Origin: Russula earlei
Lineage: Eukaryota > Basidiomycota > Agaricomycetes > Russulales > Russulaceae
NCBI GenBank assembly: GCA_025769875.1
Contig: JAGFNK010000008.1
Span: forward strand, 270,534-334,533
Reading direction: 5' to 3'
DNA length: 64,000 bases
In this document: positions 48,963 to 58,590 of the stretch, one piece after another
Position numbering within the stretch: the first letter of the stretch is position 1
Layout: each line of letters opens with the position of its first letter
The notes under the pieces: generated by a model
Seen by the model: only the letters and a program-made list of their open reading frames with translations
The model's database searches: none
What the model was told of the DNA's origin: nothing
Position numbers and translations under genes: made by a program

Positions 48963-49208
48963 TGTTGGACGTGCAGCCGCTAAGTGCCGCGCGAACGGAC
49001 AATCCGGACCGTACGTGTAAATAATTCGAATTTAGTTATCGTTCGTTTTCCTCAGTCTTTTACACACAAGACTGAGGTCAGTACTACACCTTCCTTTACA
49101 TTCCTTTATAGCTAATACTGTACATAGCCCTTATTCCATAGGTTAGCATACTAACCTGAATACAGTCTTTTACACACAAGACTGAGCCCTTATTCCATAG
49201 CTCTAACA
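48963..49208 (+). repeat. 5' LTR of the copia element
   Basis: Starts TGTTGGACGTGCAGCC and ends AGCTCTAACA. It contains two copies of a CAGTCTTTTACACACAAGAC motif. It is identical to the 3' LTR. Confidence 0.92.
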
Positions 49209-49277
49209 GATTATGAGACCTGGTCGTCCCTGACATCACGAACTCCCAGCAGCTTCCACATCGCATAACGAAACGCC

Positions 49278-52200
49278 ATGAGCGCCCCCACAGCAACCGC
49301 AAACGTCGCGCCCTCGAGAGGCAGCCACGCTCCCACCGTAGGAGCCGCGGGAAAAACTTACATGGGCGGCCAACACGGTTACGACGGACCACTCTTCGAA
49401 GGTGGCACAGTCGCGTACACGCAATGGAAAGCTAATATAGAGGCACTGTTCAAAACAAACGGCCTGATGGAAATCATAAGAGGGACATACTCAAAACCGG
49501 ACCCCAGCAATGACCCGAGCGGCTTCGCCGACTGGGAGCAGAAAGATCGCGAAGCACACGCCCACATTTTACTCACGTTAAAAGGGCACGCTCTCGACAC
49601 TGCCCTAGGCATTGCTGGAGCCAAACATACTTGGGACACACTCGAAAAACATTTTGCAGGGAAGGGCGAGCAACGCGTCGCACATTTACTTATGGACCTA
49701 TACCGGGTCACGTTCTCCGAAACTGAACCCATGGCTCCTCAAATAATCCGACAGTTGCACGCCGCCCGAGCCCTCGAAAAATTCGGATACCCCATCGACG
49801 AGAAAACCCTCATATGGATGCTAATTCTCGCGCTACCGGAAAACATGGCCAAACTCAAGGCCACTCTTCACTCGACGCCGCCCAGCCTACTTACAGCCGA
49901 GCACGTCACAGACCGCATCCTCCATGAGGAGTGTCGGATCCGATTGACCAATGACACGGCCACACCTCACCATGCAAAGGCGGCCCAAATGGGAAAGGAC
50001 CGGGAGGCGCAGAACGAGAAAGGCACAACATCAAAGTGCACTCACTGCAGACGCAGGGGGCACAATACAAACAAATGCTGGAAAATTCACGGAAAACCGG
50101 AGGACAACGCAGCGACGCCCACGACCACTGGGACCGGCACAAGCGCGCACATCGCAGCGACGCCCACGCCCGCTATGACTGGCACGGGTGCGCACAACGC
50201 AGCGACGCCCACGACCACTGGGACCGGCACAAGCGCGCACATCGTAGCGACGCCCGCAGCTCAGCTACCAGCCAGCGCTGCCATCGCATACGTCCCCACA
50301 TCCGATAACAGCATTTCATTACATCTGGCAGTCGAAGATGAGCCAATCCATGCGTCCACGACCCGAGAGCAACTCCGAGCCGCCAATCTCAGAAACGGCT
50401 GGCTCCTCGACTCCGGAGCCTCAAGAATCATGACTCCCCACTCAAATTGGTTCACACATCTCACCCCGCTCGCATCGCCCATTCAAGTCGCCTTAGGCGA
50501 CGATAGCGCAATAACCGCCACCGGAACCGGACAAGTACTAGTCCGGATGCGCGCACGCGGCGTGTGGAGTACTGCGATACTCCGCGACGTCCTGCACGTA
50601 CCGGACCTCAATGGAAACCTCTTATCGGTCTCCCACCTCGCTCAACGCGGGGCGGAAGTGCGCTTCCAGGGGCAGACTTGCGGGATATACAATAAAGCAA
50701 ACAAATTGATTTGTGAGGGAACATTACATGACGACTTGTACACCATGGCCATCCAAACGCCAACACTCGAGTCGGCGCGCACAGCAACGCCACACCAACC
50801 CCTCGCGGAACGCGGCCACAAAACCGAAGCCGCGCTTACCGCACGCGCGACGATCTTCCAGGCCTCCCCGGATACATTCTCCGAACAGGTTGCGACCCGG
50901 ACAGACAATAAGCCGCAGAAGAAACACGCCGGCGGGCTGAAGCACAAGTTGAAAGCGCCCCAGCACCCCGAGCCGTCCGCTGCGCGCAGCCCGAAGACCC
51001 TCCGATTACATGAAGGGGGCGAACTCACCGACGTCGCAGAACGCGCGACCCGGACACCTCTTGACAGGGTCCGGGCGACGCATGCCGATGCAAACCTACC
51101 CACGTGCGCCTTGGACAATCTGACATCTGAAGAGGCCAGGAGCGGAACAACTCCTGACCCCTCTCGGTTGCAAGTCCTCGCAACACGCGTGTCTGCACAC
51201 GCCCCGGAGAAGAGACTCACCAAACCGACCCGAAGGTCGCTGGTGCACGCGTTCCCGGGCCACGCAAAGCACACGCAACAGGCAGCCAAGCCTGCCCATT
51301 GCCCCACCCCTAGCACCATCACACCCCGCACCGTCATATCCGATGAAGGGGGCCCCATGTCGCGCATCGAACGCGTAATCCTCGAATACGACGGAACAGC
51401 CGATAGAGCCAAAAATTGGGAAATGGTAATCAATTTGAGGGGGTGGCGGAACCGGTGGACAATGCGGAACAGCCGCCGCACGCGAAGCCGCAAGGCGTCG
51501 GAGCAGGCAGGGTCCTGCCCACTCAGCCTGAAACAGGTGGACAACGCGGAGCAGGCGCTGCACGCCGAACCGCAAGGCGTCCGAGCAGGCAAAGCCCTGC
51601 CCATTCAGCCTGAAACACCACACAGTGAACCCTCAATTTACAAGGCAGAAAACATACCTTCGCAATCCACCACGGGCCAACCAAAGCGCACTACACGCAC
51701 GCTCACACTGGACCACGTTGATGAAGCAGAGGAGCTGGTCCAAGTGGAAGTACAAAGGCCTGAAACAAATTCAGCACAACCCACAGTTCACGAAGTGGGA
51801 AACTCACCTGCACAGTCCACTACTGGACGCCCCAAACGTGCCACACGCGCACCCGTCCGCAACAAGGACGCTCATCATCTCGCCATCCTACATGAGCTAC
51901 AAATGAAACGTACCGAGCAGGGAAAAGTGGCACATAAAAATGTAGCCACCAACCCCAAGTCCTACGCCGAGGCGACAGCCCGTGCAGATTCTGCCAAGTG
52001 GGCAAAGGCGTGCAACGAGAAACGCGTGTCCGAAAACACTAGCGTCCTCAAAAGCGTGCCGCGTCCACAGAACGGAGCCGCAGCGGGGAAGCAATCAGAC
52101 CTTCTAAATGAAAAGGGGGTCAAATCAAAATACTCAAACATACAAGGCCCGCGTCATCACGCAGGGACTCACCCAAGTCGAGGGAAGCGATCCCAACGAC

Positions 52201-52916
52201 ATCGTGCCGCCAGAGAACCGGCACTCCCTTGCAACACCCTGGCCCTCGCCGCAGAACGAAGTCAAGAAGTCCATCAGATGGACATCAAGTCCACCTACTT
52301 AACCGGAGAGCTGATGAACGAGATCTTCACGGAAGCGCGCTCAGGGAATAACCACCAATGCACGCGCGACCGCGCGACCCAGTACACCCGAGGTATGAGC
52401 GACCACCGCCCAACCTTCCAGCGCGACTCCGGCATCCAGCCGATCTTGGTCGGACACGTCGACCCCGATTGGACCAGCAAAGCCCATTCTGGACTTCATC
52501 TTCATGTTGACAGGTGGGGCCATAAACTGGAGCCAAAAGAAGCAAGCCCCAGTTGCACCCTTGAGCACCGAGGCAGAGCACACTGTGGGCGCACGCGCCG
52601 CCGAAGAAGCCGCCAGGCTGAGGCAACCACTCACTGGATTGGGCCAAGAGACCCATCTCCTCACAATCCCTCATGTTCATGTCGACAACCAGCCGACCAT
52701 CGCCATTACCAGGAACCCCGAGTTCCACGACTGCACCAGAACACACCGAGGTGCGACACCATTATCTTGCAGCAGAATGTCGACTTGCAGGGGACCAATC
52801 TTGCCTACACTCCATCAGAAGAGCCAGTAGCCAATGTATTGAAAAAGGGTCCCAGCTGCGAGAAGCACAAAGGTCTCGCGATGGAAATGGGAGAGAACGC
52901 GCGCCACTCGGGCTGA
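49278..52916 (+). CDS. copia gag-protease polyprotein with pol remnants
   Basis: One uninterrupted frame of 1,212 codons. Residues 30-240 are a UBN2-type gag. A CX2CX4HX4C zinc knuckle (CTHCRRRGHNTNKC) lies at about 254-267, and aspartic protease LLDSGAS at about 377 with the following LRDVLHVPDLNGNLLSV. The canonical integrase catalytic core is absent. In its place is a long low-complexity stretch with duplications. Traces of reverse transcriptase appear at about 893 (KSYAEATARADSAKWAKAC) and 998 (VHQMDIKSTYLTGEL). Further RT (TYKARVITQGLTQVEG, near 52130) and RNase H (STEAEH and HVHVDNQPTIAIT, 52550-52710) pieces are in other frames. It probably works only as a gag and protease source. Confidence 0.8.
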   Translation: MSAPTATANVAPSRGSHAPTVGAAGKTYMGGQHGYDGPLFEGGTVAYTQWKANIEALFKTNGLMEIIRGTYSKPDPSNDPSGFADWEQKDREAHAHILLTLKGHALDTALGIAGAKHTWDTLEKHFAGKGEQRVAHLLMDLYRVTFSETEPMAPQIIRQLHAARALEKFGYPIDEKTLIWMLILALPENMAKLKATLHSTPPSLLTAEHVTDRILHEECRIRLTNDTATPHHAKAAQMGKDREAQNEKGTTSKCTHCRRRGHNTNKCWKIHGKPEDNAATPTTTGTGTSAHIAATPTPAMTGTGAHNAATPTTTGTGTSAHIVATPAAQLPASAAIAYVPTSDNSISLHLAVEDEPIHASTTREQLRAANLRNGWLLDSGASRIMTPHSNWFTHLTPLASPIQVALGDDSAITATGTGQVLVRMRARGVWSTAILRDVLHVPDLNGNLLSVSHLAQRGAEVRFQGQTCGIYNKANKLICEGTLHDDLYTMAIQTPTLESARTATPHQPLAERGHKTEAALTARATIFQASPDTFSEQVATRTDNKPQKKHAGGLKHKLKAPQHPEPSAARSPKTLRLHEGGELTDVAERATRTPLDRVRATHADANLPTCALDNLTSEEARSGTTPDPSRLQVLATRVSAHAPEKRLTKPTRRSLVHAFPGHAKHTQQAAKPAHCPTPSTITPRTVISDEGGPMSRIERVILEYDGTADRAKNWEMVINLRGWRNRWTMRNSRRTRSRKASEQAGSCPLSLKQVDNAEQALHAEPQGVRAGKALPIQPETPHSEPSIYKAENIPSQSTTGQPKRTTRTLTLDHVDEAEELVQVEVQRPETNSAQPTVHEVGNSPAQSTTGRPKRATRAPVRNKDAHHLAILHELQMKRTEQGKVAHKNVATNPKSYAEATARADSAKWAKACNEKRVSENTSVLKSVPRPQNGAAAGKQSDLLNEKGVKSKYSNIQGPRHHAGTHPSRGKRSQRHRAAREPALPCNTLALAAERSQEVHQMDIKSTYLTGELMNEIFTEARSGNNHQCTRDRATQYTRGMSDHRPTFQRDSGIQPILVGHVDPDWTSKAHSGLHLHVDRWGHKLEPKEASPSCTLEHRGRAHCGRTRRRRSRQAEATTHWIGPRDPSPHNPSCSCRQPADHRHYQEPRVPRLHQNTPRCDTIILQQNVDLQGTNLAYTPSEEPVANVLKKGPSCEKHKGLAMEMGENARHSG
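50109..50243 (+). repeat. three 45-bp tandem units in copia gag
   Basis: Units start at 50109, 50154 and 50199, each encoding 15 residues of the type AATPTTTGTGTSAHI just after the zinc knuckle. Units 1 and 3 are nearly identical and unit 2 is diverged. Confidence 0.85.
51454..51617 (+). repeat. 82-bp tandem duplication in copia pol region
   Basis: Copies start at 51454 and 51536. The period is not a multiple of three, so the two copies are read in different frames by the long open frame. Differences are about a dozen substitutions. Confidence 0.8.
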
Positions 52917-52923
52917 GGGGGCG

Positions 52924-53169
52924 TGTTGGACGTGCAGCCGCTAAGTGCCGCGCGAACGGACAATCCGGACCGTACGTGTAAATAATTCGAATTTAGTTAT
53001 CGTTCGTTTTCCTCAGTCTTTTACACACAAGACTGAGGTCAGTACTACACCTTCCTTTACATTCCTTTATAGCTAATACTGTACATAGCCCTTATTCCAT
53101 AGGTTAGCATACTAACCTGAATACAGTCTTTTACACACAAGACTGAGCCCTTATTCCATAGCTCTAACA
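52924..53169 (+). repeat. 3' LTR of the copia element
   Basis: Identical to the LTR at 48963-49208 and followed by the target copy CCACC. Confidence 0.92.
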
Positions 53170-53174
53170 CCACC

Positions 53175-53827
53175 AAGCTGCACTTACCACAAATCACAAC
53201 TAACTCACCATTGGGCATGAGGGCACTTTTGCATGTAGAAACTGAACAGTTTATTGAGGGTATGGAAGGGTTGTTTTGAGTGAGTGTATGCAGCGTCTGA
53301 GGAGACCTGCATGTTTGTACACGTGAGAATTGCTGAATGATGTAATGACTGTACTCAGTGACTTGTGCACATGAGTGATCACTATAGATATATTTACCTG
53401 AATAATGTAACAACTGTACTATTCAGGTATGAGCTTTATAGAATGTAAGGAACGATAAGTAAGTGGGAATGCACCTCAGTGACTCACGCACATGAGTGAT
53501 CACTGAGGAACAAGGGTGAACTATCTACTCATTTAAGTAGGCAGGAGATAAACAAATGGTATCCAAATGATGGAACGTCAGTCAAGCCAATCAACATCTA
53601 TGTTAATTAACTAGACTAGGTACGAACTGAGTGTAAATAACTAGTTCTACTCGGAGATGCTAAGAACTGTCCTGGGTATATGTGCTGAGTGAGGGGATCC
53701 CTCACTTGGCCTCGTGTGCTTGCGATCAAGCTCACTCATGGTCAGGATTCACAACATTGCATGCTCTAGCAATCACCACAACAAGTCTTTAGCAAAGCAT
53801 CTAGTGAGGTTGCAGTCCTTGGACTGA
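53175..53827. other. relic sequence between elements
   Basis: AT-rich, with a repeated AGTGACT(T/C)(G/A)(T/C)GCACATGAGTGATCACT-like motif (near 53356 and 53477) and no coding frame of note. Confidence 0.45.
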
Positions 53828-53832
53828 CTTGG

Positions 53833-55179
53833 TGTGTGTCATGAACCATTCTCCGGAGAGGGCCCTTGAAGGACCCTTCCTTATAGGAGGAAACCCAGCC
53901 TCTATGGTGTCACCCTGTTCACATGAGCAAAAGGGGTGAGTAGAGGTGTCCACAATATCGCGCGTGCATTGTTGCGTGAGCGATTCTTGGCACAATCGAC
54001 ATACAGCAAGCCCCACTTAAAGGCAACCCTTCTAGTAACAAAAGACAGTATTAGGGCCCTCCTAAGAACCCTTTGGAACGACCCTAGGAGCTCTACAATA
54101 GGCACTAACCTAGTATCAAAGGCCCTACAACGCATTATTAGACCAACTCTAATAACTATAGAACGAACTACAAGGCAATACTAAGGACCTTAATAGAAGT
54201 ATTAGGGTCGACTCTAAGGACCCTAATAGAACTATATAAGGGCCTTATAAGATAACACTATTCCCTAACCAAACTACAAGTCCTCAAATGACCGGCCCTA
54301 AACTAACTAACAGAAATGAATCAGGTGCTCACACATGCACTAAAGCAGTGAACACGTGGACAATGGAAGCTCTTACTCATCAAGAGAAGCCTTCTTACTC
54401 AGCAGCTTACTGAGCATGACTGAGCATGCTCAGTAAGCATCCTCCGACTTCTTACTCATCACTCTATTGTGCTTGATAACAAGGTTATGACTTGTTCCCT
54501 ATTTAGCAGTTCTCTTGTAGTATATAAGCGCTCAATAAAGTAGCGGACAGTCCTCAGACTGTCCATTTGTTTACGGCACTCTCCATCCCTGGGATACTCC
54601 TTTAAGGACTGTCCCCTTGTGACTATCCTGGCCTCTTCTCTGCATGACTGCTTGACTCTCACAGTAACAGTACCTCTCTGGTATCTGTTACTACTCTGGA
54701 CTCTACTTCTTGCCCACGCCGTCTTGGACGTTTATCGACTCGTCTTCGAGCTTATCCCTCGCTCTTGAACTGGATAGTTCAACAGTGAGTCTTGACAGTG
54801 TGGACATGCAGCCGCTTAGTGCCATGTGAACAGACAATCTGGACCATACTGTCTGTACATGTAAATAATGTTGAAGTTGCAGCCTCAGCGTCACGGTTTG
54901 GTCATACACTCACATGGCACATGATGAATGCATGGACATGTATATAGTTTGTTTTTTGTCTTTTTCCCATCCCTCAGTCTTCTACAATAAGACTGAGGTT
55001 AGTCACACTTTCATTACCTATGTACACAACTAATTACCCTTTTTGTAGCACTCGTTATAGGTCAGGATACCCACTTAGTGTAGTCTTCTACAATAAGACT
55101 GAGCACTCATCATAGATACCTTCCTACAAATAAGTCTTTTATACAGAAGACAAGTTAGAATTCTATAGCTCCACCAACA
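53833..55179 (+). mobile_element. diverged copia-type solo LTR, interrupted
   Basis: From 54799 it reads TGTGGACATGCAGCCGCTTA and follows the copia LTR layout above (CCTCAGTCTT, repeated AAGACTGAG blocks), ending CCACCAACA at 55179, about 381 bases. A 5-bp duplication CTTGG flanks it at 53828-53832 and 55180-55184 once the R2 LTR inside its first bases is removed. It is an older relative of the intact copia family. Confidence 0.78.
53837..54797 (+). mobile_element. solo LTR of family R2
   Basis: A 961-base TG...CA unit (TGTCATGAACC to GTCTTGACA) with a perfect 5-bp duplication GTGTG on both sides (53832-53836 and 54798-54802). It has a TATATAAG promoter and CAAT AAAG signal near 54516-54537. 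It inserted at the left tip of the copia-type solo LTR. The second copy is at 45211-46794 in the other orientation. Confidence 0.85.
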
Positions 55180-55213
55180 CTTGGATCATTGTCAAAGTGT
55201 GATTCTGGACACC

Positions 55214-56042
55214 TGTTACGAACCAAGGCCAAGTCCTGGCCGAAGATTGTCCTATTTTACTCAAGAAAAACCTCTCTCACTTTGCATTGCCGACTCCCTT
55301 CCATTTTCTGGGCTATCCCTCCTGCGGTACAAGATATTGCTTATTGCAAAGGCACTATAACACGACCAGGCACCAGTTTCCTAATCGGGTAATCATCGCG
55401 TGGCAGCCACATGGCCACTCAGCCACCATGGACCCGAAACAGCGGCACAAACTCTTAGAAACTGTTGCATAAATCATCTGACGTCATCAAGGCTCCAATG
55501 ACATCATGGCTGACTGAGCGACTCCACAGTGACCTCATAGGCTCACTAAGCGCTCCACAGTGACATCATAATGATGTCATCGCTCCACAATGATCAGTAA
55601 TGCGCTCAGTAAGCCTGAAAGTTGACACAAGCAAGTTTATGCCTCTGTAGTCCTATTGGATGGTACCAAAGAGTCTAGAATAGTCCCAGTGCTTTGTAAT
55701 CGACCCTGTACACTGTATATAAGCCCCAATGAAGCATGGCAGTCGTCAGACTGTCCATTTGTGATACTCTCCACTTCCTGGGTACTCCCCTGCGACTGCT
55801 CAGTCTAAAGCCTTCCCTCGTCTTCAAGGTACTCTTCAACGACCGCCTTGTTTAAAGCCCCTCGCTGCACTGGCCTCTACTCTTCGCCTCTGCCTCTTGC
55901 AACACATACCAGTCCCCATCTGGTATCTTCTAGTCGTTTGGCTCGTCCTCCTGTTCAACGCCGTTTACGCCGCGTACCATCTGTTCCGACCCCTGCCCAC
56001 CTGCTCCTGAGTCCTTAGTGATCAGCAGTACGTGTCTTGACA
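55214..56042 (+). repeat. 5' LTR of the gypsy element
   Basis: Begins TGTTACGAACC and ends GTGTCTTGACA, about 829 bases. A CTGTATATAAGCC promoter lies near 55715. The region after it resembles the end of the R2 LTR (a TCAGACTGTCCATTTG stretch, then CTCTCCA and GGGTACTCC words), so R2 and this element are related. The left edge is inferred without a 3' LTR for comparison. Short repeats of GCTCCACAGTGAC occur near 55525-55590. Confidence 0.6.
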
Positions 56043-56088
56043 TCTGGACAGTCTCTCATCATCCCTGTATTGACCAGCCAACGCTCAA

Positions 56089-57012
56089 GTGTCCACTCCT
56101 AACTCCCCCACTTTGGTTAACACCTCCTTGCGCCTCCCTTCTCCTCTGCAACCTACCCCACGCACCGCCCTTCGCATCCTCACTGAAGACATCGACCCGG
56201 TCGACACATCCTCACCCCTCAGCCTCTTGTACTCCCCAACGGCTCCCCCATCGTCTCCTACCACTGCCCAGCCTATCCCAGACAACTTTGTCCCTGTCGG
56301 CACTCCCCCTCCAGCGCAGAACGAGCAACAGCAAGCGGACCGTCCTCCCTTACCTGAAGGCTTCCTCGACCGTCCCCCCTGCACAGTATTTCGCTTCCAT
56401 CCGCACCAGTACTTCGTCCTCCCTACCACCAATCGTCGCCAGGAGCAGTGGCGTCCCCTCCACGACTTGAATCATCAAGACTACCTTGGACGCATCCCTA
56501 CCTCAGACCAGTTAGCTCGTCGCGCATTCACAGACACCTTCACTACCGCCTTTCGTGCACGCATCGTCCACACTTTTGCGGTAGAACCCTCCAACACTGC
56601 CCTTGCCACCCAGTACAATCTCACCCCCTTCGGCATCTGCTCCAACGTCGGGATATACGCCCCGGACGCTGACTTTCCCCTCGGACGCATCGCATACATT
56701 TTTAACACCTCGTTATTTAGGAAACTACTTACCTTGCCTGCTATTTACCGCCCTGCTTACGAGGGCTCGTTTTGCTTATCTATCGTACACGACTTCTTGG
56801 ACGGACGTCTCGCTTTCGCATACGGCTACTTACACTTCGAGGAGAACAGTAACCGCGTGTCCCTACGTCACTATTCGACTTATACAGTCGACACCATCCG
56901 CTTTAACCCCCAGCTACTTCGCTTTTGCTTTACGCCTCGTATTCCCCTTAACCCTCTCGAGATAATTGAGAGGTACCAGCTCGAAACTATAGATCTTGCG
57001 CACGGTTCTTAA
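56089..57012 (+). CDS. extra frame 1 of the gypsy element, unknown
   Basis: An unbroken frame of 307 codons right after the LTR, before gag. The N-terminal third is Pro/Ser/Thr-rich and disordered (TPPPAQNEQQQADRPPLP). The rest looks folded and aromatic-rich (FRFHPHQYFVLP, GRIAYIFNTSLFRKLL, FCLSIVHDFLDGRLAFAYGY). No zinc finger, protease, membrane segment or signal peptide is visible, and I recognise no family. Two AATAAAG words follow at about 57040-57057. A GTAAGA donor at 57016 and a TAACTAAAG acceptor end at about 57081 could also splice it toward the next frame, but the phase does not fit as written. Confidence 0.6.
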   Translation: MSTPNSPTLVNTSLRLPSPLQPTPRTALRILTEDIDPVDTSSPLSLLYSPTAPPSSPTTAQPIPDNFVPVGTPPPAQNEQQQADRPPLPEGFLDRPPCTVFRFHPHQYFVLPTTNRRQEQWRPLHDLNHQDYLGRIPTSDQLARRAFTDTFTTAFRARIVHTFAVEPSNTALATQYNLTPFGICSNVGIYAPDADFPLGRIAYIFNTSLFRKLLTLPAIYRPAYEGSFCLSIVHDFLDGRLAFAYGYLHFEENSNRVSLRHYSTYTVDTIRFNPQLLRFCFTPRIPLNPLEIIERYQLETIDLAHGS

Positions 57013-57081
57013 AAAGTAAGAACCACCCTTGTAACGCTTCAATAAAGATCGAATAAAGATCCTTTTCTTGTTTTAACTAAA

Positions 57082-58588
57082 GTGCCACGAGAATACGCCT
57101 TAGAAGAAGACGAAGAAGAAGACGCTATCACTCGACACGTCTTAAACCTAAATCATTATCGAACTTGGACCTCCGTCGCATTCCCTGTCACCACTTTAAC
57201 CAACTTACACGACGTACCAGGAGTTGAACCACCTCACGAAGATTTCCCCCATCTTATTGTTAAAGAGTTCCTTGAAGTCTTGCCTTTTGGACAACTCTTA
57301 AGCCACGACGAACACGCACTATACCTTGAAACCCTTAGTCGACTTCTACCACCAGCACGACAACAACTATTATATTGGCACCTTGCTCAAGCAAAGAACA
57401 TCCAAGGACAGCCAGTTGACTACCAATCCTTACGCACCAGTGAATTAAACCTTTGGACCAGAGTCATTCAACCACGCCACCACATCATTGTCCACTCTTT
57501 AAGGACAGGGTATCGCCTTGTTTTATCTGGCTTGGACATACATCAGCTACTACCGTCTCACTGTCCAGTTCTACCACCTACGCCTCAACAGAATACAAAG
57601 GGAAAATCAATCTTACGTCCAACTTGCTGTTGTACCAGGAATACACAACACCTTTGATTGGGAGACTAACTCTTGGCTATACGACGCAGACTACAATCAA
57701 CCTTGGGCAATTACCAGCCCAGACGCCTCATATACTGGTCCCCCTGCATACTATTCTGTCCCAGCAATCCTAGAAGCCTCAAGTCTCGCCCCTCGACCCC
57801 TCACACCGATTCAGACCACTGTCCCAACTAGCCAAGAACGTTGGTCTGCCAGCACAGAAGATACTGAGTCAAATCCGTGGACAGCAAGGTGTAACTGCAA
57901 AACAGAGTATTGCACGTGCAACTTTCGACCAGACACACCTCCTACTCCTGACGGAATTACCTTGTGGACGCCAGGCGATTACCACCTCCCCATTCGATAA
58001 ATCTGGCTCCTCGACACAGGAGACGCGCGTCATCCCAACGACCCCCTGAGAGAGAAACAGTTCCCAACGCAAGAGGATTTCTTGTTGAAAGACCATTACC
58101 TCCTACCCCTCCTGACGCCTACGTACCCTTGTTTACCAATCGTATTCCTACCCCTGTTATACCTACCCAACCCTTTGCATCACCCCTTGTTGAATCCCCT
58201 GATAGTGCCGATCTTAGGAGTACTGATTTACACTGTTATCCTACCAGAACAATCCTTCTTAGCATTAAACCTACCTACGCGTTCAAGGAGAGAGTTAATT
58301 GAATTCAAGAATTATTGTACCCAAGCTTGGCATCAACGACTGACACACTTTATAGTTTACAAGCACCCCACCAAGGAAATAAGTGACTTTGCCATCTCTC
58401 CAGCAGAATTCGAAGGATATCTGTGGAAAACCCGAGTAGTTCTAACACAAAGCAGCATTACTGAAGAATACTCCCGAATCCAATTAAGAAAACATCAAGG
58501 AAGACCCTGATACCATTCGACTAAAGCCAGCCTACACCATTGCATATCCTTGGAACAACGGCCATTGGACTATAACAGTCGTCTAGAT
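57082..58588 (+). CDS. extra frame 2 of the gypsy element, unknown, frame-broken
   Basis: A chain of open frames that reads as one protein of about 500 residues. It starts near VPREYALEEDEEEDAITRHV and ends PAYTIAYPWNNGHWTITVV, directly before the gag start at 58591. Each change of frame (about 57508, 57988, 58043, 58287 and 58490) is a single extra base, several in homopolymer runs. There is no ATG at the front, so it may continue from frame 1 by splicing or frameshift. The middle holds a Cys-rich piece (CNCKTEYCTCNF). I recognise no family. Confidence 0.5.
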
Positions 58589-58590
58589 CT

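Larger units (their letters stand above)
48963..53169 (+). mobile_element. Ty1/copia-type LTR element, complete ends, gutted interior
   Basis: A 4,207-base element with two 246-base LTRs that I find identical base for base, both TG...CA, flanked by a perfect 5-bp target duplication CCACC (48958-48962 and 53170-53174). A purine-rich GGGCTGAGGGGGCG tract precedes the 3' LTR. Identical LTRs mean a recent insertion. The interior keeps gag and protease, but most of integrase and reverse transcriptase is missing or out of frame, so it should depend on proteins made elsewhere. Its GC is far above the surrounding relics. Confidence 0.92.

Noticed and set aside
49209..49240. tRNA primer-binding site after the copia 5' LTR
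   Set aside because: The sequence after the LTR did not match a tRNA 3' end that I could name with confidence.
50642..51604. 320-codon minus-strand frame
   Set aside because: Lies antisense to the copia gag-pol frame in GC-rich sequence and has no motif; it is a shadow of the real frame.
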